This document shows, piece by piece, positions 1 to 5,182 of a stretch of DNA of 5,182 nucleotides. The position numbers were made by a program, and so were the translations under genes. Position 1 is the stretch's first letter, and each line of letters starts with the position of its first letter. This DNA is from Solirubrobacter deserti (GTDB lineage: Bacteria > Actinomycetota > Thermoleophilia > Solirubrobacterales > Solirubrobacteraceae): positions 1-5,182 of the forward strand of contig NZ_QPKJ02000024.1 in assembly GCF_003344625.1 (NCBI RefSeq). Direction: 5' to 3'. The notes beneath the pieces were generated by a model. That model worked only from the letters and a program-made list of their open reading frames with translations, made no database searches and had not been told where the DNA came from.

Positions 1-47
1 TCGACGGTTGCGTACCTTTGAACGGCCCAGTCCTGGCCCGCGCTACT

Positions 48-62
48 GCCGGTACCTCCGGC
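48..62 (-). terminator. Weak hairpin after the VOC gene
   Basis: GCCGG and CCGGC form a 5-bp perfect stem around a 5-base loop, 17 bases past the VOC stop codon. There is no T-run on either side, so this is at best a weak or factor-assisted terminator. Nothing else is recognisable in positions 1-79. Confidence 0.2.
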
Positions 63-79
63 GGAAGCGATAGCAGTGG

Positions 80-469
80 TCAGCCAGCGGTAGCCACCTT
101 CCACAGGTGGCCATCCGGGTCGCTGAAGTAGCCGCAGTACCCGCCCCACTCCGCGGCAGCAGCGGCCTTGACTACGGTGCCGCCGGCGGACTCCGCGGTC
201 TGCATGATCTCGTCGACCGCCTCCCTGGAGTCGGTGAGATGATGAAGCGAGACGCCGCGAAACCCCGATCCCTCTGCGGCCACGCCGGCGTCTTCGGCCA
301 CAGCTTTCCACTCGTAGAGCGCGAGCATCGAGGACCGATCACCGAGGTGGAGCCTCACGAAGCCAGGGAAGTTCTGATCGATCTCGCCGCCCATTCCCTC
401 GGTGTAGAACCGCTTGGCGCGCTCCACGTCCTGAACTCCGAGCATGATGACGCTCGCCTGAAGAGACAC
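80..469 (-). CDS. VOC superfamily (glyoxalase/bleomycin-resistance-like) protein
   Basis: A 129-residue single-domain protein of the vicinal oxygen chelate fold, probably cytosolic and acting as a dimer. Seen: an N-terminal strand and helix (VQDVERAKRFYTE, residues 12-24) typical of the first beta-alpha-beta module, a second module beginning near SLHHL (74-78) with a helix at 82-95, and the hallmark C-terminal YFSDPDGHLWK (114-124). The length is usual for a one-domain VOC protein. The GTG start at 469 is preceded by a perfect AGGAGG six bases away, which fixes the start. Oddity: the position after HLW, normally a Glu metal ligand in enzymes of this fold, is Lys124, so metal-dependent glyoxalase chemistry is doubtful; binding or sequestration of a small molecule is an alternative. 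The substrate cannot be told from sequence. It stands alone, with no close partner on its strand. The family call is firm, the function is open. Confidence 0.93.
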   Translation of the reverse strand: MSLQASVIMLGVQDVERAKRFYTEGMGGEIDQNFPGFVRLHLGDRSSMLALYEWKAVAEDAGVAAEGSGFRGVSLHHLTDSREAVDEIMQTAESAGGTVVKAAAAAEWGGYCGYFSDPDGHLWKVATAG

Positions 470-475
470 GAGCTA

Positions 476-481
476 CCTCCT
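476..481 (-). promoter_or_regulatory. Strong Shine-Dalgarno site of the VOC gene
   Basis: On the minus strand the sequence reads AGGAGG, then six bases, then GTG at 469. It is the best ribosome binding site in the window and decides the non-ATG start of the VOC gene. Confidence 0.85.
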
Positions 482-746
482 AGCGGTTCCGGGGTTCAAC
501 ATGCCCGCGACGCTAGAGCGACGAGCGGGGTCCGGCTTCTCAATTCCTGCTCGCTTCCCGCTGTCAGCCCACACAAGCTGTCGGCGGGTGCGACCTCGGA
601 CGCGACGCGGTCGAGCGGCGTCGCTGCTTCCATCGAAGTGGTCCTTCTCGACGGAAACGCTCCTGCTCCACACCGAGCAGAGGTCGTCTGCGAGGAGTTC
701 GGGCGGTCGTCACTACGAAGACCGCGCGAGGGGCGCCGGCCAAGGC

Positions 747-1055
747 TCAGGCTTCGGGTTGACGCGTCCCTCGCACTTGGTCAATCGCGATCCAAACGAG
801 GACGAGAGCGACGAGGACAAGAATGAGCCACGACTTGCCGTCTTGAATCACGCGCCAGATGGACAGAGCAACAACGACCAGCGCGATGACCATTCCGACG
901 GGGCGAACGCCTCGGCGATCCTGCGGCATCGCGGTGATCGCAACGAGCGCGAGAAGCCCAAGGATCGAGAACGCATCGAGAACGCAGCAAGCACGCGGCG
1001 CGTGTACCCGACGATCGCTTGGACAATACCTCTGGTCGGAGTTCGACTGGCTCAA
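747..1055 (-). CDS. Small three-helix membrane protein, start uncertain
   Basis: I do not recognise the family. The C-terminal ~78 residues hold three hydrophobic segments separated by short charged loops: one beginning at VLDAFSILGLLALVAI, one around GMVIALVVVALSIW and one around WLILVLVALVLVWIAI, ending in a short polar tail (DQVRGTRQPEA). This is typical of a small integral inner-membrane protein. The reading frame is open back to an ATG at 1187, but the stretch before the first helix is rich in Arg and polar residues and has poor codon bias, so most of it is probably not translated. An in-frame TTG at 1055 is given as a compromise start; it has no good ribosome binding site. ATGs at 929 and 893 would cut into or remove the first helix. 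Either the true start is an unusual codon or the 5' end is damaged. A membrane protein is likely; start and function are unknown. Confidence 0.5.
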   Translation of the reverse strand: MSQSNSDQRYCPSDRRVHAPRACCVLDAFSILGLLALVAITAMPQDRRGVRPVGMVIALVVVALSIWRVIQDGKSWLILVLVALVLVWIAIDQVRGTRQPEA

Positions 1056-1213
1056 TCGAGCCGCGAGCGAATGCTCCTTTCGACGAAGTGGGATCCTTGA
1101 GCCGGCGTGTCGGTTAGGGCCTAAAGCAGATCGGTTCTGCGTAACCCCGGCTCGAGCGGGCACTGCCCACTCCACTGGGTGCGACATGACGCTTGCGCCC
1201 TCGACCGGTGATC

Positions 1214-1500
1214 ATGGCGTCCGTGACCGAAGTCGCGGACATTGCGCTCGTCGTAGTTCTCGTGATCGCCCTCGGCGTCACGCTGCACCGGCTCACGCAT
1301 CCGCCCAACCCGCTCGGGGCTGTCGGAACCGGCTAGCGCACAACATCTGGGCGAACACTTGGTGGGCCGGCGCGGCGGCGATTGTCCTTGCACCGGTGCT
1401 CGGCTACCTGCAGGGGATCCCGGCGGGAGCGCTGGCGTTCGGGATCGGGGCGCTCTTGCTCGCTGGCTCCAGCGCGATGCTGCGACTGTGGCGAAACTAA
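1214..1500 (+). pseudogene. Small membrane protein gene split by a frameshift
   Basis: Two coding-like pieces lie end to end in different frames. The first, ATG 1214 to TAG 1336, encodes 40 residues (MASVTEVADIALVVVLVIAL at the start) with one hydrophobic helix and a Pro-rich tail; a GGTGAT lies just before the ATG. The second, about 1337-1500, has two further helices (WWAGAAAIVLAPVLGYLQG and AGALAFGIGALLLAGSS) and ends in LRLWRN, with strong GC at third positions, but has no ATG, GTG or TTG at a sensible place. Joining them by a -1 shift before position 1336 gives a ~95-residue protein with three membrane helices. I see no slippery heptamer, so mutation or sequencing error is likelier than programmed shifting. 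The first piece could also be a genuine 40-residue membrane peptide. Family unknown. It lies about 60 bp from the left end of the insertion sequence. Confidence 0.45.
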
Positions 1501-1555
1501 GCGGGCCTATGGGGCGCGCGGCACGCCCTGCGTCCGTACAGGAAGTGATCCCTTT

Positions 1556-1559
1556 CGAC
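1556..1559. repeat. Left copy of CGAC target duplication
   Basis: CGAC directly abuts the left inverted repeat and recurs directly after the right one (3099-3102). A chance match of four bases is about 1 in 256, so this supports but does not prove a simple transposition event. Confidence 0.65.
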
Positions 1560-1578
1560 GGGGCTGTCGCGTAAGTCG
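1560..1578 (+). repeat. Left terminal inverted repeat of the IS
   Basis: GGGGCTGTCGCGTAAGTCG, matching the complement of 3080-3098 at all 19 positions. The match breaks down immediately inside and outside. This is the presumed transposase binding and cleavage end. Confidence 0.93.
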
Positions 1579-1612
1579 CGGTGCCGTCCGGGCGGTCTAA
1601 GACGATTCGGCG

Positions 1613-3022
1613 ATGGCGCAGCGGTTCATCGCGTGTGATCGCGAGCAGTCGTTTCTGATGCCGCCGGACGTGCGTGAGTGGTTGCCGGACGATCACTTCG
1701 CGTGGTTCGTGCTCGACGCGGTCGAGTCGATGGACCTCGACGCGTTCTATGCCGTCTACCGGGCCGACGGTCGAGCTCGCCCGGCGTTTGATCCGGCGAT
1801 GATGGTCGCGTTGATCCTCTATGCCTACGCGCGCGGCACTCGGTCCTCGCGGGCGATCGAACGAGCGTGCATCGAGGACATCGCCTATCGCGTCATTGCT
1901 GCGCAGCGCAAGCCCGATCACGCGACCGTCGCGCGGTTTGTCGAGCGTCATCAGGACGCCTTGGCGGGCGTGTTCGGCGAGGTTCTCGGGTTGTGCGCGC
2001 GGGCTGGTCTGGTTGGTCTGAACATCGTCGCGATTGACGGCAGCAAGATCGCGGCCAACGCCAGCTGGGAAGCCAACTGCGACTACGAGCGCCTGGCCCG
2101 CGAGACGATCGAGGACGCGCAGCGGATCGACGCCGAAGAAGACGAGCGTTTCGGTGATCGTCGCGGCGATGAGCTGCCGCCGGAGCTGGCGACGTCAGGC
2201 GGTCGCAAGGCCTGGTTCAAGGTGGCGCGGCGCCAGCTCGACGACCAGCGCGCCGAGCAGGCCGCGCCGATCCCGCGCGACCGGCCCAAGCGCGTCCGCG
2301 AAGCTAAGCGGCGCATGGACGAGCAGCTGTTCACCGAGCTGCGCGCCGAAGAGGCCTATCAGCGCTACCGAGCTCGCGGCAAGGACCGCCGCGGCGGCCG
2401 GCTGGGACCGAACACGGTCCCGAGGCCCTACGTTCCGCCGCCGGTGCCGGAGGGCGAGATCAACACGACCGATCCGGATTCGCGGATGGTCAAGGGCCAG
2501 CACCAGTTCATCCAGGGCTACAACGCGCAGGCCGCGACCAACGAGCACCGGATCGTCATCGGCGCCGAGACCGAAGTCGTCTCACCTGACTTCGGGCACC
2601 TCGAGCGCACCCTGAACGCGGCCCGCCGGGAATTGCAACACGTCGGGATCACCGAGGCGCCCAAACTGGTCGTTGCGGACTCGGGCTACTGGCACACCGA
2701 GCAGATGCAACGCCTCGCCGCCGAGGGCATCCCCGTTCTGATTTTCCCCGACTCCGGGCTTAGAACGACGCCACGGCCGGGCTGGACCGGCGGCCTCTAC
2801 GACTTCATGCGTCGCGTCCTGGCGAGCGAGCACCGCAAGGCGCTCTACCACCAACGCCAGCACCTGATCGAAAGCCTGTTCGGCAACACCAAACACAACC
2901 GCGGCTTCAAGCAGTTCCACCGCAGAGGCAGAGCCGCGATCCGCACCGAATGGCGCCTGATCACCACCACCCACAACCTCCTCAAGCTCCACCAACACCA
3001 GATCGCGACCGCGACGGCCTAA
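1613..3022 (+). CDS. IS1182-family DDE transposase
   Basis: A 469-residue transposase that would cut and join the ends of its own element. Seen: an N-terminal section with LMPPDVREWLPDDHFAWFV (15-33) followed by the helical domain common to these transposases (DUF772-like, to about 110), a first catalytic Asp in AIDGSK (D142), a long charged insertion (about 155-265), the family signature TTDPDSRMVKG (285-295) with QGYNAQAA (301-308), the second catalytic Asp in VVADSGY (D356), and the catalytic Glu in HLIESLFGNTKHNRGF (E420). All three DDE residues are present. The length fits the family (roughly 450-550). ATG 1613 is the first possible start, since an in-frame TAA lies at 1598-1600; the ribosome binding site is poor, which is common for transposases. 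No frameshift or internal stop, so probably functional. Confidence 0.96.
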   Translation: MAQRFIACDREQSFLMPPDVREWLPDDHFAWFVLDAVESMDLDAFYAVYRADGRARPAFDPAMMVALILYAYARGTRSSRAIERACIEDIAYRVIAAQRKPDHATVARFVERHQDALAGVFGEVLGLCARAGLVGLNIVAIDGSKIAANASWEANCDYERLARETIEDAQRIDAEEDERFGDRRGDELPPELATSGGRKAWFKVARRQLDDQRAEQAAPIPRDRPKRVREAKRRMDEQLFTELRAEEAYQRYRARGKDRRGGRLGPNTVPRPYVPPPVPEGEINTTDPDSRMVKGQHQFIQGYNAQAATNEHRIVIGAETEVVSPDFGHLERTLNAARRELQHVGITEAPKLVVADSGYWHTEQMQRLAAEGIPVLIFPDSGLRTTPRPGWTGGLYDFMRRVLASEHRKALYHQRQHLIESLFGNTKHNRGFKQFHRRGRAAIRTEWRLITTTHNLLKLHQHQIATATA

Positions 3023-3023
3023 C

Positions 3024-3043
3024 GGCCGCCGCCCGCGGCGGCC
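3024..3043 (+). terminator. Strong GC hairpin right after the transposase stop
   Basis: GGCCGCCG and CGGCGGCC form a perfect 8-bp stem with a 4-base loop (CCCG), beginning one base after the TAA. No T-run follows, so classical intrinsic termination is not shown. In high-GC bacteria such a hairpin may still terminate or protect the transcript's 3' end. Confidence 0.45.
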
Positions 3044-3079
3044 CGCCGCCCCGCAGCACTGAAGCCGAGCAACGCTCAA

Positions 3080-3098
3080 CGACTTACGCGACAGCCCC
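3080..3098 (-). repeat. Right terminal inverted repeat of the IS
   Basis: CGACTTACGCGACAGCCCC, the exact reverse complement of the left end at 1560-1578. It lies 57 bp past the transposase stop codon. Confidence 0.93.
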
Positions 3099-3122
3099 CG
3101 ACGGTTCCACCACATCCGTCGG
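3098..3122. other. Hairpin at the right IS junction, downstream of flgB
   Basis: CCGACGG (3098-3104) and CCGTCGG (3116-3122) form a 7-bp perfect stem around an 11-base loop. The first base belongs to the IS and the next four are the CGAC duplication. In the inferred empty site the stem would be CGACGG/CCGTCG, 6 bp. It lies about 70 bp past the flgB stop codon and may have served as a weak terminator, but no T-run is present on either strand. Confidence 0.4.
3099..3102. repeat. Right copy of CGAC target duplication
   Basis: Partner of the CGAC at 1556-1559. It also forms the first bases of the stem of a small hairpin (3098-3122), so the target site lay in that stem's left arm. Confidence 0.65.
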
Positions 3123-3190
3123 CCCGGCGCGTTGCTTGGTTCAGCGCAGCAATGAGCGGTTACGGGAGGCGTGTGAGATCGCTGGGAGCT

Positions 3191-3547
3191 CTATCCCAAT
3201 CCGAGGGCTGCCTTGACGGCGGCCCCACGCGCTTCCTTGACGGCGACGATCGCTTGGTACTCGAGCGCGTTGGCCGCCAGCTTGGCCGACTCGGGGTCGA
3301 CGTCGATCGTGCCGCCGTCGGCGCGAACCGGTCCTGCCGCGGCGTCTGCTGTCGGCGCGAAGACGGTCTCTGAAGGCTTGTGTCCGGCGTCGAGGGCGGA
3401 TTGCAGCGCAGCGTGGAATCGGACGTCCTGGCGGACGTAGCCGGGGGTGGTTGCGTTTGCGATGTTGCCGGCGAGGGCCTGGTGGCGGGCTTGTGCACCG
3501 CGCAGGGCGGCTCCGAGGGCTTGCTGCGTCGTGTCTGAAAGTTCCAC
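3191..3547 (-). CDS. flgB: Flagellar basal-body rod protein FlgB
   Basis: FlgB is a proximal rod subunit of the flagellar basal body, exported by the flagellar type III apparatus and assembled near the FliF/FliE base of the rod. Seen in 118 residues: an N-terminal helix (QQALGAALRGAQARHQALA), the rod/hook family signature NIANATTPGYVRQDVRF (28-44), a variable middle, and the FlgB-type C-terminal region DGGTIDVDPESAKLAANALE (77-96) followed by a helix for coiled-coil packing. The length is slightly below or within the usual 110-140. The start is GTG 3547; no convincing ribosome binding site precedes it. flgB is normally followed by flgC and fliE, but here the next ~90 bp downstream are non-coding, then the IS, then genes on the other strand, so this is an orphan. 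The product appears intact. Whether it works in motility or is a leftover copy cannot be told from the window. Confidence 0.92.
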   Translation of the reverse strand: MELSDTTQQALGAALRGAQARHQALAGNIANATTPGYVRQDVRFHAALQSALDAGHKPSETVFAPTADAAAGPVRADGGTIDVDPESAKLAANALEYQAIVAVKEARGAAVKAALGLG

Positions 3548-3804
3548 ATTTTCAGAGGTCGGCGCCCGCGGCTTGACGCCTGAATGAGAATTCTCTTATG
3601 GACGCCGGCTGAGCTCTCGACGGCACGCGCGCAACCGATCGGCCCAAGGTTCGGCTGACGTTCGGAACCCGACGTCGCGGGCACCTGCTCCGTGGCAAGA
3701 GGCTCCGACTAAAGGGCTCCTTTTTCGACGATCTCGCGTATCTCGACCGTGCGGTCTTGCCATCCCGCTGCTGCGCAGGCGCGGGGCTGTTGCCAGCAGT
3801 CTCG
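3548..3804. other. Intergenic leader between the regulator gene and flgB
   Basis: These 257 bp hold no convincing gene; the open frames here lack codon bias. On the minus strand they form the flgB upstream region. Visible elements are a 10-bp perfect palindrome GAGAATTCTC (3586-3595), a T5 tract (3721-3725 on the plus strand), an arm pair GGTTC/GAACC near 3650-3668, and a possible CTGCTG/CAGCAG stem (3768-3773 with 3794-3799) just after the regulator stop. I tried to match known riboswitch cores, including cyclic-di-GMP types, and could not. Confidence 0.4.
3586..3595. promoter_or_regulatory. Perfect 10-bp palindrome upstream of flgB
   Basis: GAGAATTCTC, centred about 43 bp before the flgB GTG, in a small AT-richer patch (TGAATGAGAATTCTCTTATG) that stands out from the surrounding high-GC DNA. 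Position and symmetry suit an operator or a promoter-proximal site. No factor is recognised, and a chance palindrome of this length is possible. Confidence 0.3.
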
Positions 3805-4686
3805 CTACACGGTCGCGGGTTCTCGCTCTACGGGTAGCCACAGCTCGCCGCTGCCACGGCTGCCGTCCGCGGCGGCGTCGAGAATCGACAGCACGGACGG
3901 GCCGGGGACCACGCGGTACGGGTTCGACGGGAACCACTCGCTGAACGACTCTGCCCAGAGGTTCTGAAGCGCCTGCGGGAACTCGCCTTCGCCGCGGAAT
4001 GCCACCCAAGCGCCAGCCTTCACCTCGAGGACGGCGAGGTCGTCCGGAAGCTGGTCAGCGGGCGTAGTCGTGGCCACCGAGTAGTAGTAGTCGCACCAGC
4101 TGTCGCTGGGACCTTCGCCCTCTTGGTTGGAGGTGACGAACAGCAAGCCCGGTAGCGCGTCGACATCGGCGTGGGCGAGCAGCCGGTCGTTCAAGTCGCC
4201 AGGGAGCTGTGCCTGGAACGCCGCAATCGCCGTATTGGGGCCTTCATAGACGATCGGGATCCGGGTCATCCGGCCGACAATCCGGTAGGAGTCGAGTTCG
4301 ATGAGGCGGTGATGCATGTCCGTTCGTCCTTTGATCGTGAGGTGAAAGCTCATTCGCGGTTGTGAGCGGAGCACCGCGCCGGGGCGGCGCGCCTCGGTCG
4401 GTGTGATCCCGTGCATCGCCTTGAAGGCGCGCGTGAACGCGTCCGCCGAGCCGTAGCCGTAGGTCATCGCGACTGGGAGCACGCCGGCGCCGTCGAGGAT
4501 CTCGGCCGTCGCCTGCGTGAGCCGACGGCGCCGCACGTACTCCGACAGCGACATCCCGGACAGGGACGAGAACATGCGGCGGAAGTGATACTCGGAGGTG
4601 TGCGCCGTCCGGGCGAGCGCAGCGACGTCGAGCTCGCCGGCGAGCTGCTCCTCGATTTGCCGCATCGCGTCGTTCCAGTGCTCCAT
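3805..4686 (-). CDS. Rob-like regulator: AraC DNA-binding plus GyrI-like domain
   Basis: A 293-residue one-component transcription regulator. Seen: an N-terminal AraC-type domain with two helix-turn-helix motifs, the first around DVAALARTAHTSEYHFRRMF (20-39) and the second around VAMTYGYGSADAFTRAFKAM (72-91) followed by the family's HGITPTEAR (92-100). A linker (RMSFHLTIKG, 111-120) leads to a GyrI-like effector-binding domain (about 125-288) with LDSYRIVGRMTRIP, then a C-terminal strand-helix section including WFPSNPYRVVPGPS. This order matches Rob and related regulators, where the second domain binds small, often toxic, ligands. The ATG at 4686 is chosen because the AraC domain begins at once; the frame is open further upstream past 5064, but residues before the ATG lack codon bias and family similarity. 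No strong ribosome binding site. It may regulate itself, the damaged upstream gene or flgB; the ligand is unknown. Confidence 0.93.
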   Translation of the reverse strand: MEHWNDAMRQIEEQLAGELDVAALARTAHTSEYHFRRMFSSLSGMSLSEYVRRRRLTQATAEILDGAGVLPVAMTYGYGSADAFTRAFKAMHGITPTEARRPGAVLRSQPRMSFHLTIKGRTDMHHRLIELDSYRIVGRMTRIPIVYEGPNTAIAAFQAQLPGDLNDRLLAHADVDALPGLLFVTSNQEGEGPSDSWCDYYYSVATTTPADQLPDDLAVLEVKAGAWVAFRGEGEFPQALQNLWAESFSEWFPSNPYRVVPGPSVLSILDAAADGSRGSGELWLPVEREPATV

Positions 4687-4789
4687 GGCGGCGATGCTAG
4701 GTCGGCTCCCGAGGCTCGTCCCGATCTTCCGTGCCCGATGCGGTCGTGTCACACCCACGCCGCCCGGCACGGCCCCGGAAGCACCAGTC

Positions 4790-5182
4790 GAACGCACAGA
4801 GTCTCGTGCGCACGCCTGATGAGCCTGGTCGGCGTCGGCTGCCATCAGGCGGAGCGTCAACGTGGGGCTGACCCAAGTGCCCTTCGGAGTTGGCGTGCGC
4901 CTCCCACGCGCTGACCGGAACCTCCGTGACGCCGCCGTCGGAACGCAACGTTCGCACGTCGAGCCTGCGAATCGACGTCCGTTAGCCGCGAGGGCGTCGA
5001 CCGCGGCGTCGTCGTTCGGCCGGGCGACCTGGCCGTTGTGGAAGACGTGCGCGCCCGCTCGCACGCCATCAGGCAGCGCAGCTAGATCCGGATCACGCTC
5101 GGCTACACCGCAACGCCGCAGCCCACGTTCCGGCTTCCGGCTCCCCGCCTCGAGGCACAGGCGAAAGTGGTGTTTGTCGACG
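4790..5182 (-). pseudogene. Coding-like remnant with two frame switches, runs off the window
   Basis: Upstream of the regulator, minus-strand composition looks coding but changes frame twice. From the window edge to about 4985 the frame is open and protein-like (for example AHVFHNGQVARPNDDAAVDA). From about 4975 to 4870 the coding signal moves to another frame (RRLDVRTLRSDGGVTEVPVS, then AWEAHANSEGHL). Near 4870 it returns to the first frame (TLTLRLMAADADQAHQACA). Joined, these would make one continuous protein with two compensating shifts. The last part faintly resembles the second half of a VOC/PhnB-like protein, but I do not claim this. The antisense frames are nearly as GC3-rich (a plus-strand piece GVDRGVVVRPGDLAVVEDV ends at TAG 5083-5085), so even the strand is uncertain. 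Old pseudogene or sequencing errors are both possible. Between about 4687 and 4790 I see only the probable regulator promoter region. Confidence 0.3.

Larger units (their letters stand above)
1560..3098 (+). mobile_element. Complete IS1182-family insertion sequence, 1539 bp
   Basis: Bounded by a perfect 19-bp inverted repeat (GGGGCTGTCGCGTAAGTCG at 1560-1578 and its complement at 3080-3098) and flanked by CGAC on both sides (1556-1559 and 3099-3102), consistent with a 4-bp target duplication. It carries one full-length transposase gene, 53 bp from the left tip and 76 bp from the right. The family is assigned from the transposase. The element looks intact and could be active. The boundary could shift by one base because the right end has five C's where the left end has four G's. 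Confidence 0.93.

Noticed and set aside
473..673. 66-residue minus-strand frame whose TAG lies next to the VOC ribosome binding site
   Set aside because: Its placement would suit translational coupling, but third positions are often A or T, the product is Arg-rich and featureless, and there is no clear start signal.
107..826. Long plus-strand open frames at the left end (239 and 199 residues)
   Set aside because: Arg/Ser-rich antisense shadows of the VOC gene and the adjacent region; no ribosome binding site or recognisable domain.
1074..1100. Similarity between CCTTTCGACGAAGTGGGATCC here and the left IS flank at 1541-1560
   Set aside because: Short, in altered order and made of common trinucleotides; not a credible repeat or IS remnant.
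1121..1951. 276-residue minus-strand frame crossing the left IS end
   Set aside because: Antisense of the transposase and of the split membrane gene; Arg-rich with no domain, and it spans a mobile-element junction.
2582..3115. Minus-strand frames inside the IS
   Set aside because: Antisense shadows of the transposase in high-GC DNA. The transposase reading has all family motifs.
3600..3720. Possible cyclic-di-GMP riboswitch ahead of flgB
   Set aside because: The conserved core sequences of the known classes could not be found on either strand.
3596..4009. 137-residue minus-strand frame between flgB and the regulator
   Set aside because: Overlaps the end of the regulator in another frame, is highly Arg-rich and lacks codon bias.
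1..5182. TCGACG at both window ends, suggesting a circular molecule
   Set aside because: Only six bases match and the motif recurs many times in this high-GC sequence, so it is no evidence of circularity.
1..5182. CRISPR array, tRNA or rRNA genes
   Set aside because: No regularly spaced repeats, cloverleaf-like stretch or rRNA-like sequence was seen on either strand.

Overview
The window is high-GC DNA, and every credible gene in it uses G or C heavily at third codon positions. A flagellar rod gene (flgB) of the type I associate with high-GC Gram-positive bacteria suggests an actinobacterium, possibly of the Thermoleophilia/Solirubrobacterales kind. That placement is an impression from codon use and the FlgB sequence, not a demonstrated one.

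Layout, left to right. Positions 80-469 (minus) encode a small VOC-superfamily (glyoxalase/bleomycin-resistance fold) protein with an excellent ribosome binding site. Positions 747 to about 1055 (minus) carry a small three-helix membrane protein whose start is unclear. Positions 1214-1500 (plus) carry another small membrane protein whose reading frame appears split into a 40-residue first part and a 54-residue second part. A complete insertion sequence of the IS1182 family lies at 1560-3098, with perfect 19-bp terminal inverted repeats, an apparently intact 469-residue transposase and a 4-bp flanking direct repeat (CGAC). Positions 3191-3547 (minus) encode FlgB, the proximal rod protein of the flagellar basal body, without its usual partner flgC. 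A 257-bp gap follows. Positions 3805-4686 (minus) encode a Rob-like transcription regulator with an AraC-type DNA-binding domain at the N terminus and a GyrI-like effector-binding domain at the C terminus. The last ~400 bp show coding-like composition that switches frame, and look like the edge of a damaged gene.

The genes do not form one pathway. The picture is an accessory or rearranged stretch: single-gene units (VOC protein, small membrane proteins, orphan flgB, a one-component regulator), two probably decayed reading frames and a mobile element. If the CGAC repeat is a true target duplication, the element made a simple insertion at the foot of a small hairpin downstream of flgB, so flgB had already lost contact with flgC before it arrived. 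I do not see a convincing previously undescribed system. The items most worth a second look are the orphan flgB and its leader, the hairpin insertion site, and the two broken reading frames.
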